Assembly: GCA_030148915.1 (NCBI GenBank)
Contig: JASBSN010000094.1
Span: 1-54,618 of the forward strand
Source of the DNA: Thiogranum sp.
GTDB lineage: Bacteria > Pseudomonadota > Gammaproteobacteria > DSM-19610
Direction of reading: 5' to 3'
Length of the DNA: 54,618 bases
In this document: in pieces, positions 36,720 through 43,628 of the stretch
Position numbering within the stretch: the stretch's first letter is position 1
How the letters are laid out: the number at the start of each line of letters is the position of its first letter
Notes under the pieces: model-generated
Databases searched by the model: none
The model's input: the letters and a program-made list of their open reading frames with translations, nothing else
Told to the model about the DNA's origin: nothing
Position numbers and translations under genes: made by a program

Positions 36720-37661
36720 TCAGATATCGCTGTACAGGTCCGGCTCACCCTCGGGTCGCACACGGAACAATTTCGCTGACCACATGTACTGCGCCCGGTC
36801 CAGATCGAGGATCTCCTCGATGGCCCGATTGACCCGGGTCGCGTCCTGTTGCGGATCCTTGCCCGTCAGGCCTTCCAGTGGCGCCAGAAAGCGGATTAAA
36901 AACCGCTGCCGCTCGGGGCACCAGGCGGTCATGGTGGGGATCACCGCCGCGCCGCAGGCGCGCGCCAGCCGGCCCAGGGTCGGCACACTGGCCTTGCTGA
37001 TACCATAGAAAGGCGCAAACACATTATTGTCCATGGCACGGTCGTCATCCGGCAGGTAATAGAGCCATTTCCCTGCGCGCACTTCTTTCACCAGCGCCAG
37101 CATGCTGGTGGTGTGGCTGAACACGCCGCCCTGGGCATAGCGATCGCGGAACCGCGTAACCAGCCAATCGAGAAAATCGCTTTTGTGGTGCACCCGCACG
37201 ATGGTGACCACGCGGTGATCGATGCTCAGAAACTGGCCCGCGTACTCCAGCGCCAGTGAATGCGGGGTGAGCAGGATGATGCCTTTACCGGCGGCCACCT
37301 GGCGCTCGATAATATCCATGCCTTCGACATCGAACTGCCTGTGGAGATGGCGCGGCGAACGCAGCGCCAACTGGCCATAACCGAGAAAAACCTGCGTCAG
37401 CACCCGCGCGTGCCTCCACAACAGGTCTTCTCTCTCGCGCGCGGACAGGCCGGGAAAACAAAGCGCGATATTTCTCTGCGCCAGACGCTTACGCTTTGAG
37501 CGCCCGCGCACTAACCACGCCGCCAGGACATCACCGAACTGGCCGCGGGCCCGTACCGGCAAATAAGCAACCACGGCGCTGAAAGCCAGCAGCAACCAGG
37601 CGGGCCAGTACCTGGGAAGCAGGAAACGGCGTTGAAACTCGGGGCGGTGACTGTTGTTCAT
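36720..37661 (-). CDS. LpxL/HtrB-type lipid A acyltransferase
   Basis: A 313-residue membrane-anchored acyltransferase, expected to add a secondary acyl chain to the lipid A precursor at the inner membrane. There is one N-terminal helix (YWPAWLLLAFSAVVAYLPV), the family helix RNIALCFPGLSAREREDLL, the catalytic HX4E box in ILLTPHSLALEYAG, and later GKWLYYLPDDDRAMDNNVFAPFYGISKASVPTLGRLARACGAAVIP. It is convergent with the GT25 gene, and together with the LpxO-like gene it suggests a lipid A/LOS modification group. Confidence 0.9.
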   Translation of the reverse strand: MNNSHRPEFQRRFLLPRYWPAWLLLAFSAVVAYLPVRARGQFGDVLAAWLVRGRSKRKRLAQRNIALCFPGLSAREREDLLWRHARVLTQVFLGYGQLALRSPRHLHRQFDVEGMDIIERQVAAGKGIILLTPHSLALEYAGQFLSIDHRVVTIVRVHHKSDFLDWLVTRFRDRYAQGGVFSHTTSMLALVKEVRAGKWLYYLPDDDRAMDNNVFAPFYGISKASVPTLGRLARACGAAVIPTMTAWCPERQRFLIRFLAPLEGLTGKDPQQDATRVNRAIEEILDLDRAQYMWSAKLFRVRPEGEPDLYSDI

Positions 37662-37809
37662 GGTCGCAGGGGCGCAAAAAACCCGCCTAGTCTCTCACAA
37701 GCCGTGCCGGCGGCCTACCTGCGCTCGACATTCGAGAGGCTCCACCCGCGCGGCCCCCTCAGCGCAGTGTAAACCGCGAATACGCGCGAGTTCGAGCGCC
37801 GTACCGGCC

Positions 37810-38334
37810 TCAGTCATGCACGCCCGGCTCGACGAACTCTTCCACCGCTTCGGGCGTGGCGCGCACCGAACCGCTGGACAACACCGGCGCGGCGTCAAGT
37901 TCACCGGCATCCATCAGCGAGGCAATGCGCTGCAGTGAGGCCAGCAGCATAGTCTGCTCCCAGTCATCGAGCTCCTGAAAGCGGGAGGCAAAGCGATCCT
38001 GCAGCAGCGGTGGAGAAGACGCCAGGCATTCCCGGCCGGCCGGCGCCAGTGCTACCATGACCCGGCGGCGGTCACTTTGCGAGCGCAAGCGGGTGACCAG
38101 CGCGCGCTGTTCCAGCCGACTGACGATATCGGTGACCGTGCCCTGGCTGAGGCTGACCTGTTCGGCCAAAGCGCCGGCAGATAGGCTGCCGTCACCGAGC
38201 GCCTTGAGAATCAGCGCCTGCGGGCCGGTCAGTCCGTGGCTCTGCACCAGCTGACGCGAGTGCAGGTCGACGGCACGGATCACGCGGCGCACCGCGCTGA
38301 GCACCTGTTCCACCTTGTCGTCAGCTAATGCCAT
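37810..38334 (-). CDS. MarR family transcriptional regulator
   Basis: A 174-residue winged-helix repressor: LTGPQALILKALGDGSLSAGALAEQVSLSQGTVTDIVSRLEQRALVTRLRSQSDRRRVMVALAPAGRECL is the MarR DNA-binding core, with the wing Asp-Arg-Arg-Arg. A 30-residue acidic C-terminal tail is extra. It is divergent from the ten-gene osmolyte operon, so it most likely controls that operon and itself, as the MarR-type regulators EctR and CosR do for other compatible-solute genes. A perfect inverted repeat overlapping its own TATAAT-like -10 lies 17 bases upstream of the ATG. Confidence 0.92.
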   Translation of the reverse strand: MALADDKVEQVLSAVRRVIRAVDLHSRQLVQSHGLTGPQALILKALGDGSLSAGALAEQVSLSQGTVTDIVSRLEQRALVTRLRSQSDRRRVMVALAPAGRECLASSPPLLQDRFASRFQELDDWEQTMLLASLQRIASLMDAGELDAAPVLSSGSVRATPEAVEEFVEPGVHD

Positions 38335-38350
38335 GCGCTCACCCGCGGTT

Positions 38351-38372
38351 AATAGTTTGCCTCCAAACTATT
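38351..38372. promoter_or_regulatory. Operator-like inverted repeat beside the MarR gene
   Basis: The arms AATAGTTTG and CAAACTATT are perfect 9-base complements separated by CCTC, giving a 22-base palindrome of MarR-operator size. On the minus strand it overlaps a TATAAT hexamer (38370-38375), so binding would repress marR and could control the divergent operon. Confidence 0.7.
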
Positions 38373-38393
38373 ATATAGACAGCGACCAATAAT

Positions 38394-38426
38394 TAATATT
38401 ATAATTATCAATTAATTATAATATTA
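38394..38426. repeat. Perfect 14-base AT-only inverted repeat in the divergent control region
   Basis: TAATATTATAATTA and its exact complement flank TCAAT, the whole being 33 bases and almost purely A+T in a GC-rich neighbourhood. It lies between the marR operator and the operon start. It could be a second operator, a site for a bending protein such as IHF/H-NS, or a cruciform. Confidence 0.65.
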
Positions 38427-38525
38427 TCCGCTTTTGATGTCGCAAATTTCTACTATAAATTGCTTTGGGTTAGAATGATCTACCCCTAATCAACACGACT
38501 GGGCCTGTGCCCGGGAGAGGACACT

Positions 38526-39014
38526 ATTAATCATCAGCAGACGGCCGGCGGCCTCCCCGCCCGCCGCTCACGCCTGTCGCAGCACAAGGCCGGTCGGCGC
38601 CTGCGCGTCTGTTTGGCCTCTATAGTATTGGCGCTGGTTCCTGTCGCCGCCGGCGCCGCGGTCCAGCTCAGTACCGATACGCCGGTGGCAACCGCGGGGT
38701 ATTATCAATTGCACTGGACGGCGGATAGCCCGCGGGTCACCATTGAAGTGCGCACCCCGGAGTCAGCCGCCGCCACGGTGATTTACTCGGGGCCGGACCG
38801 TGCCACGGTCGTCTCGGGTCAGACCGACGGCGTCCGCACCTATCGCGCCGGTGAAATCGGCGCCGATGGCAAAGTATCCACCTGGAGTGAACCCGTGACC
38901 GTCACCGTCGCCCACCACCCGCTGAGCCGCGCACTGGCGTTCTTTGCCATCGGCGCTGTGGTGTTTTGCGCCACCTTGCTGCTGATCGCCCAGGGCGTAA
39001 GGGGCTTGCGGTGA
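38526..39014 (+). CDS. Small envelope protein with fibronectin-like domain and C-terminal membrane helix
   Basis: I do not recognise the family. The frame reads about 162 residues from ATT at 38526, which sits five bases after a strong GGGAGAGG; no ATG or GTG is available, and TTG at 38613 is the only alternative but has no ribosome site. From the ATT the N-terminus is a basic region with several Arg followed by a signal helix (CLASIVLALVPVAAGAAV). A small beta-sandwich follows (VQLSTDTPVATAGYYQLHWTADSPRVTIEVR) and then a C-terminal membrane helix (ALAFFAIGAVVFCATLLLIA). Its stop overlaps the GTG of the M20 hydrolase gene. As first gene of the osmolyte operon it may assist the transporter or sense the envelope. 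A TATAAA-like hexamer at 38454-38459 is a possible promoter element. Confidence 0.7.
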   Translation: MNHQQTAGGLPARRSRLSQHKAGRRLRVCLASIVLALVPVAAGAAVQLSTDTPVATAGYYQLHWTADSPRVTIEVRTPESAAATVIYSGPDRATVVSGQTDGVRTYRAGEIGADGKVSTWSEPVTVTVAHHPLSRALAFFAIGAVVFCATLLLIAQGVRGLR

Positions 39015-40252
39015 GCGCCGGCGCGTTACGCATCGACGCCGAACGCCTGCGCGCGGACGTAGACCATCTGGCCAGTATCGGCCGCCGGCAGGATCAGGGC
39101 ATTTACCGGATGGCATTTTCCGATGGCGACATGGCGGCGCGCGCCTGGCTGCTGGGGCGCATCGAGGCGGCCGGCCTCGAGGTCCACCAGGACGGTGCCG
39201 CCAATATTCATGCGCGCCTGGGTTGGCGCGAAGATGTCGCCGGCGTCATGGCCGGATCCCACATCGACACCGTGCCCGGCGCCGGGCATCTCGACGGCGC
39301 CCTCGGCGTGCTCTGCGCGCTGGAAGCGCTGCGCGCCCTGAAAGACGCCGGCACCCCTTTGAAACGGCCCCTCGAGGCCACCGCCTTCAGCGACGAAGAA
39401 GGTCGTTTTGGCGGTTTATTCGGCTCGCAGGCACTGGCCGGGCAGGTCACACCGGAATACCTGCATAATGCCCGTGACCTCGACGGCGTGACGCTGGCCG
39501 AGGCGATGGCCGCGCGCGGCCTCGAGGCGCGCGCGGCGCTGCATGCCCAACGCCCGCCCGGCAGTATTCACGCCTATGTCGAACTGCACATCGAACAGGG
39601 GCCGGTACTCGACCGCCAGGGGGTGTCGGTTGGAATTGTCGATGCCATTACCGGTCTGTTCAAATGGCAGGTCACCCTGAGCGGCGCCGCCAACCACGCC
39701 GGCACCACGCCAATGGGTATGCGCGCCGACGCCTTCCAGGGGCTTACGGAGTTCGCCGGCCAGATTGACCGCGTCCTGGAAGAGCACGGCAGCCCGGCCA
39801 GTGTGGCTACCATCGGGCGTGTCGTATTGCACCCCGGCGCGGCCAACGTGGTGCCCGGCCAGGCAGTGTTCTCGCTGGATGTCCGCGATACCGACGCGCG
39901 CACGCTGGAGCGCCTGGCGGGCGCCTTTCAGCGCACGCTGGCGGCAATCGGCCGGCGTCGCGGCCTGATGTTCGAGTACGAGGTGCTCAGCGAAATCGCG
40001 CCGGTCCCCTGCGCCCATCTGGTGCGCAATGCGGTCGAACAGGCGGTCGAAGCGCTGGGTATCGAAGCCACGCACATCAACAGCGGCGCGGCCCACGATG
40101 CCCAGGTGATCGCGGCCGTCGCCCCGGCGGGGATGATCTTTGTCCCCAGCAAAGAGGGCCGCAGCCACTCGGCCGCCGAATGGACGGCCTGGAACGATAT
40201 TGAAGCGGGCGCCAACGTCCTGCTGCACACACTGCAACGACTGGCGGGTTAA
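39011..40252 (+). CDS. M20 family N-carbamoyl-L-amino-acid hydrolase-like amidohydrolase
   Basis: The 413-residue Zn-dependent enzyme belongs to the HyuC/AllC group, which removes carbamoyl groups from N-carbamoyl amino acids or allantoate. Motifs in order are AGSHIDTVPGAGHLDGALGVL (about residue 80), the metal and base Glu in FSDEEGRFGGLFGSQAL (about 126), YVELHIEQGPVLDRQGVSVGIV (about 190), GAANHAGTTPMGMRADAF (about 228), INSGAAHDAQVIA (about 356) and GRSHSAAEW near the end. GTG at 39011 overlaps the upstream stop (GTGA) and has AAGGGG. With the carbamoyltransferase in the same operon, a natural role is hydrolysis of a carbamoyl-amino acid. The substrate is inferred. Confidence 0.92.
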   Translation: MSAGALRIDAERLRADVDHLASIGRRQDQGIYRMAFSDGDMAARAWLLGRIEAAGLEVHQDGAANIHARLGWREDVAGVMAGSHIDTVPGAGHLDGALGVLCALEALRALKDAGTPLKRPLEATAFSDEEGRFGGLFGSQALAGQVTPEYLHNARDLDGVTLAEAMAARGLEARAALHAQRPPGSIHAYVELHIEQGPVLDRQGVSVGIVDAITGLFKWQVTLSGAANHAGTTPMGMRADAFQGLTEFAGQIDRVLEEHGSPASVATIGRVVLHPGAANVVPGQAVFSLDVRDTDARTLERLAGAFQRTLAAIGRRRGLMFEYEVLSEIAPVPCAHLVRNAVEQAVEALGIEATHINSGAAHDAQVIAAVAPAGMIFVPSKEGRSHSAAEWTAWNDIEAGANVLLHTLQRLAG

Positions 40253-40990
40253 ATGAAAGATCAGGAACAAAAACAGCCACCGGCGTTTACCGATGTCGAC
40301 CCCTTACGCGACACCTATCGGCGCTCGATCACCCACTTACCGGCCATCAAACGCTCGCTGGAGCACCATAATACCGCCCTGCTGTGCATCGATATGCAGT
40401 ATCTGGACGCCGCCCGCGGTCACGGGGTGTTCGCCAGCGCCGAAAGCGCCAACATGCCCCCCGAGGCGCAGGATTACTATTTCGATCGTCTGGAGCAGGC
40501 CGTGCTGCCGAATGTCGCCCGCCTGCAGGCGGCGTTTCGCGCTCGCGAGCTGGAAGTGATCCACACCCGCATTCAGTCGTTGACGCCGGACGGTCGTGAC
40601 CGGGGGCCCGGCCATAAGCGGCTGGGCCTGCACGCGCCGCCGGGCTCCAAAGACGCCGAATTTCTCGAAGTGGTGGCGCCGCTGGAAAACGAAATCGTCA
40701 TCAACAAAACCGCCAGCGGCGTGTTCAACTGCACGAATATCGAATACGTGTTGCGCAATCTGAAAATCGACGGCTTATTCGTGGTCGGGGTCTATAGCAA
40801 CGAGTGCGTCTCCACCGCCATCCGGGACGCCTGCGATCTCGGCTTCTACGTCACACTGATTGCCGACGGCTGCACCACCGTGACCCCGGAACTGCAAAAA
40901 GCCACCCTGACCACCATGAAAGACCGCTATGCGCGCGTAATGACCACCGAGGACGCTATCGCCGAACTGCACGCAGTGATCGACCCGTGA
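40253..40990 (+). CDS. Isochorismatase-fold cysteine hydrolase (amidase)
   Basis: A 245-residue protein with the cysteine hydrolase triad: Asp in ALLCIDMQYLD (about residue 46), Lys in VINKTASGVFNCTNI (about 153) and Cys in VGVYSNECVSTAIRDACDLGFYVTLIADGC (about 185). The family includes N-carbamoylsarcosine amidohydrolase, biuret and ureidoacrylate hydrolases and nicotinamidases, all acting on amide or carbamoyl groups. A 40-residue N-terminal extension precedes the fold. The ATG directly follows the M20 stop. A role as amidase on the terminal carboxamide or on a carbamoyl-sarcosine-type compound is inference from the operon. Confidence 0.88.
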   Translation: MKDQEQKQPPAFTDVDPLRDTYRRSITHLPAIKRSLEHHNTALLCIDMQYLDAARGHGVFASAESANMPPEAQDYYFDRLEQAVLPNVARLQAAFRARELEVIHTRIQSLTPDGRDRGPGHKRLGLHAPPGSKDAEFLEVVAPLENEIVINKTASGVFNCTNIEYVLRNLKIDGLFVVGVYSNECVSTAIRDACDLGFYVTLIADGCTTVTPELQKATLTTMKDRYARVMTTEDAIAELHAVIDP

Positions 40991-42438
40991 ATAGCGTCAA
41001 CAGCGCCATTCTCGACGCCTCGACCGGCTGGGCCATTCTCGCCGGTTTTTCGCTGCTGTGGGTCGCGCTCGGCTGGTACTGGGGGCGCCACGCCGGACAG
41101 CTGGACGAATATATGCTCGCCGGCAGGCGCGTCGGTCTGGCGCTAGGCACGGCCACCGCCATGGCCACCTGGGTGACCAGCAACACCACCATGGCCGCCC
41201 CGCAACTGGCCTTTCAGATCGGCATTTGGGGTATGCTCGGTTATTCCCTGGGCTCGCTCGGGCTGCTGATGTTCGCACCGCTGGCGCGCCGTATCCGCAG
41301 TCTGATGCCGAACGGTTACACCAGTGGCGATTTCGTGCGCATCCGCTACGGCAAGACCGCCTGGCGGGTGTTTCTCGCCATTTCGCTGTTCTACAGTCTC
41401 GGCTGGCTGGTCAGCATGGGCATGGCCGGCGGCATCCTCATCCACGCCCTGACCGGCATTCCCTACCATTACGGCATGACGGTGATTCTGGCAATCTGTG
41501 TCGGCTACACTCTGCTCGGCGGCTTCCGCGCCGTCATTGGCACCGACTTTATCCAGGCGTTACTGATTCTGGTCGGCCTGGTGGTGATCGCGGTCCTGGC
41601 GATCGGCAAAGTCGGCTTCGAGAGCATTCACACGGCGGTGCTCGCTGAGCGCCCGGAGCTGCTCGACCTGTTGATGCCGGCGGCCATCATGTTCTTGTTC
41701 AACAACCTGCTGTTTGGCATTGGCGAAGTGTTTCACTCCAATGTGTGGTGGAGCCGGGCGTTCTCGTTGCGCGAGGGGGTCGGCTTCAAAGCCTATACGC
41801 TGGCGGGTCTGCTGTGGGCGCCGATTCCGATTGTCGCCGGCTTTGTCGCCCTGGCGGTGCCGGCCCTGAATATCAACATACCGGCGGCCGATATGGTCGG
41901 CCCGATGGTAGCCGCCGACCTGCTCGGCGTGACCGGCGCCGTGCTGGTGCTGGTGATGGTGTTCGCGGCGCTGTCGTCCAGCCTCGACTCACTGCTGGCG
42001 GCGACCAGCATCCTGATTGTCGAGGACATCTACCGGCGTCACCTCAAACCGCAGGCGAGCGCCGAAGACATGCGCCGCGCCGCGGCGCGCGTTATCCTCG
42101 GGCTGGGCGTACTCACCTGGATTCTGTGCGCACCGCGGCTGACGACGCTGGCCGAACTGTTGTATTTCACCGGCGCTTTTGTCGCCAGCACCATCTGGCC
42201 GATTGCCGCCGGTCTGTTCTGGCAGCGCACGAATCCCACCGCCGCCGTCGCCGCCATGGTGCTCGGCAGCGGCGCCGGTCTGTACAGCTATTTCGCCATC
42301 GGTTTCTATGTCGCCGCGCTGGTCGGCGCGGCGGTCTCGATGCTCTGCGTGCTGTTGGGGACCTGGCTGGCGCCACGCGAGTTCGACTGGGCGCAGCTGC
42401 ATGAGGAACACCCGTTGCACCTGGGGGCGCGGTCATGA
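40987..42438 (+). CDS. Sodium:solute symporter family transporter
   Basis: This SSS-family carrier has 483 residues from GTG at 40987, which overlaps the upstream stop (GTGA); the longer frame from 40804 runs through the hydrolase gene and is not real. About 13 hydrophobic helices are visible. Family stretches are WYWGRHAGQLDEYMLAGRRVGLALGTATAMATWVTSNT, SLGLLMFAPLARRIRSLMPNGYTSGDFVRIRYG, TLLGGFRAVIGTDFIQALLIL and VFAALSSSLDSLLAATSILIVEDIYRR. The last contains the Ser-Ser-Ser of the Na2 site. The subtype resembles urea/amino acid-type members, but the solute is unknown. It likely imports a carbamoyl/amide solute handled by the neighbouring hydrolases. Confidence 0.9.
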   Translation: MNSVNSAILDASTGWAILAGFSLLWVALGWYWGRHAGQLDEYMLAGRRVGLALGTATAMATWVTSNTTMAAPQLAFQIGIWGMLGYSLGSLGLLMFAPLARRIRSLMPNGYTSGDFVRIRYGKTAWRVFLAISLFYSLGWLVSMGMAGGILIHALTGIPYHYGMTVILAICVGYTLLGGFRAVIGTDFIQALLILVGLVVIAVLAIGKVGFESIHTAVLAERPELLDLLMPAAIMFLFNNLLFGIGEVFHSNVWWSRAFSLREGVGFKAYTLAGLLWAPIPIVAGFVALAVPALNINIPAADMVGPMVAADLLGVTGAVLVLVMVFAALSSSLDSLLAATSILIVEDIYRRHLKPQASAEDMRRAAARVILGLGVLTWILCAPRLTTLAELLYFTGAFVASTIWPIAAGLFWQRTNPTAAVAAMVLGSGAGLYSYFAIGFYVAALVGAAVSMLCVLLGTWLAPREFDWAQLHEEHPLHLGARS

Positions 42439-42557
42439 CGATATCCGTGACTGTTTTTTCTGCGCTGGTGCTGGGCGCACTGGCAATCACCGCGGTCGCA
42501 CCGCTGTTGCTGCTCGTGCTGCTGATCCGTGACTGGAAAAGGAAGCAATTATGGTAA
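42435..42557 (+). CDS. 40-residue single-helix membrane protein (symporter accessory candidate)
   Basis: A short frame begins with ATG at 42435 inside the symporter stop (ATGA overlap) and ends with TAA at 42555-42557, seven bases into the carbamoyltransferase gene. The product is a short hydrophilic N-terminus, one long hydrophobic helix (ALVLGALAITAVAPLLLLVL) and a basic end (IRDWKRKQLW), that is, a one-pass membrane protein with its C-terminus in the cytoplasm. Small accessory proteins next to SSS symporters are known. The double overlap makes chance unlikely. Its exact role is unknown. Confidence 0.72.
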   Translation: MTISVTVFSALVLGALAITAVAPLLLLVLLIRDWKRKQLW

Positions 42558-43609
42558 ACAAGCTCGGCCGCAAACTGCTCATTCCGCTGGAGGGTCAGCC
42601 GCTCGATATTCAGGGCTTCGAGCAGCCGCGCGAACTGCTCAACCGCATTCCGGAAGACCTCACCTCGCTGCTCGATCTGGTGCAACGCCCGGTGGTCTCG
42701 GCCAGCCAGTTCAGCCGTGCGCAGTTGTTACAGCTGGCGCGCCTGGCCTCGCGCTACGAAACCCAACCACAGCACAGCGTACGGCCCCTGACCGGCAAAA
42801 TACTGGTCAGCGCCTTCTACGAGCCGAGCACCCGCACGCGGTTGTCGTTCGAAAGCGCCTGGCACCGCCTCGGCGGTGACATCATGTCGATTACCGATCC
42901 CGCCTCGACCGGCATTGCCAAAGGTGAGTCGTTATTCGACATCGGCGAGATGCTCAACCACTACAGCGACCTAGTGGTGTTGCGCGACAGCAATGAAAAC
43001 GCCGTCTACGAAATGCTCGAGTCGCTGCGCATTCCTATTGTCAACGGCGGCAACGGCACCGACGAGCACCCCACCCAGGCGATGGCCGACATCTACGCCC
43101 TGCTCAAATGGCGCCCGGCGCTGTGCGATGCGAGCATCGACAGTGGCCAGCGCATCCGCTTCGCCATTATCGGCGTGCCCGGGGTCATGCGCACGGTGCG
43201 CAGCCTGCTGATCCTGATGAGCCAGTTCGCGCCGGCGTTCGAGGAAGTGGTGATTATCACCGACGAAGCGGAACCTTTCGCCGCGGGGCAGCGCGAGGAG
43301 CTGGAGAGCGCCGGCCTGTGTTTTCGTATCAGCGATGATATGCAAAAAGAACTGCCGCAGCTCGACGTGATCTACATCAACACCATCGCCTGGCTCGGCG
43401 ACGATTACCAGGAACTCGGCAGCCGCTACGGCCTGAGCGCCGCCTCGCCGCTGAAGGCCGGCGCGGCGATTCTGCACCCGCTGGCGCGCGGCGCCGAGTT
43501 GGCGCGCGATCTCGACGGCACCGAACACAATTGGTATTTCGCCCAGGCGCGCGGCGCGGTGTTCATGCGTATGGCGCTGCTCTCGACCATTCTCAAAACC
43601 TTTGCCTGA
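42551..43609 (+). CDS. ATCase-like carbamoyltransferase with altered acceptor site
   Basis: A 352-residue member of the aspartate/ornithine carbamoyltransferase superfamily. The carbamoyl-phosphate site is intact: STRTRLSFESAWHRLGG (about residue 93), Lys in STGIAKGESLFD, Arg in VVLRDSNENAV, HPTQAMADIYAL (about 173) and Arg in VMRTVRSLL. The loop that in E. coli PyrB holds Arg229 and Gln231 for the aspartate side chain is replaced (VIYINTIAWLGD, about 273), and HPLPR is HPLAR. A different amino-group acceptor is therefore expected, and glutamine is my proposal. An N-terminal extension of about 45 residues is also present. AAGGAAG precedes the ATG. It lies 19 bases upstream of the amidotransferase gene. 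Confidence 0.9.
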   Translation: MVNKLGRKLLIPLEGQPLDIQGFEQPRELLNRIPEDLTSLLDLVQRPVVSASQFSRAQLLQLARLASRYETQPQHSVRPLTGKILVSAFYEPSTRTRLSFESAWHRLGGDIMSITDPASTGIAKGESLFDIGEMLNHYSDLVVLRDSNENAVYEMLESLRIPIVNGGNGTDEHPTQAMADIYALLKWRPALCDASIDSGQRIRFAIIGVPGVMRTVRSLLILMSQFAPAFEEVVIITDEAEPFAAGQREELESAGLCFRISDDMQKELPQLDVIYINTIAWLGDDYQELGSRYGLSAASPLKAGAAILHPLARGAELARDLDGTEHNWYFAQARGAVFMRMALLSTILKTFA

Positions 43610-43628
43610 ACCAGGAGTCAGTTAGTTT

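Noticed and set aside
38501-38512. GGGC-CTGT-GCCC hairpin before the first osmolyte gene, considered as riboswitch or attenuator
   Set aside because: A four-base stem is too short, and no conserved riboswitch core was recognised.
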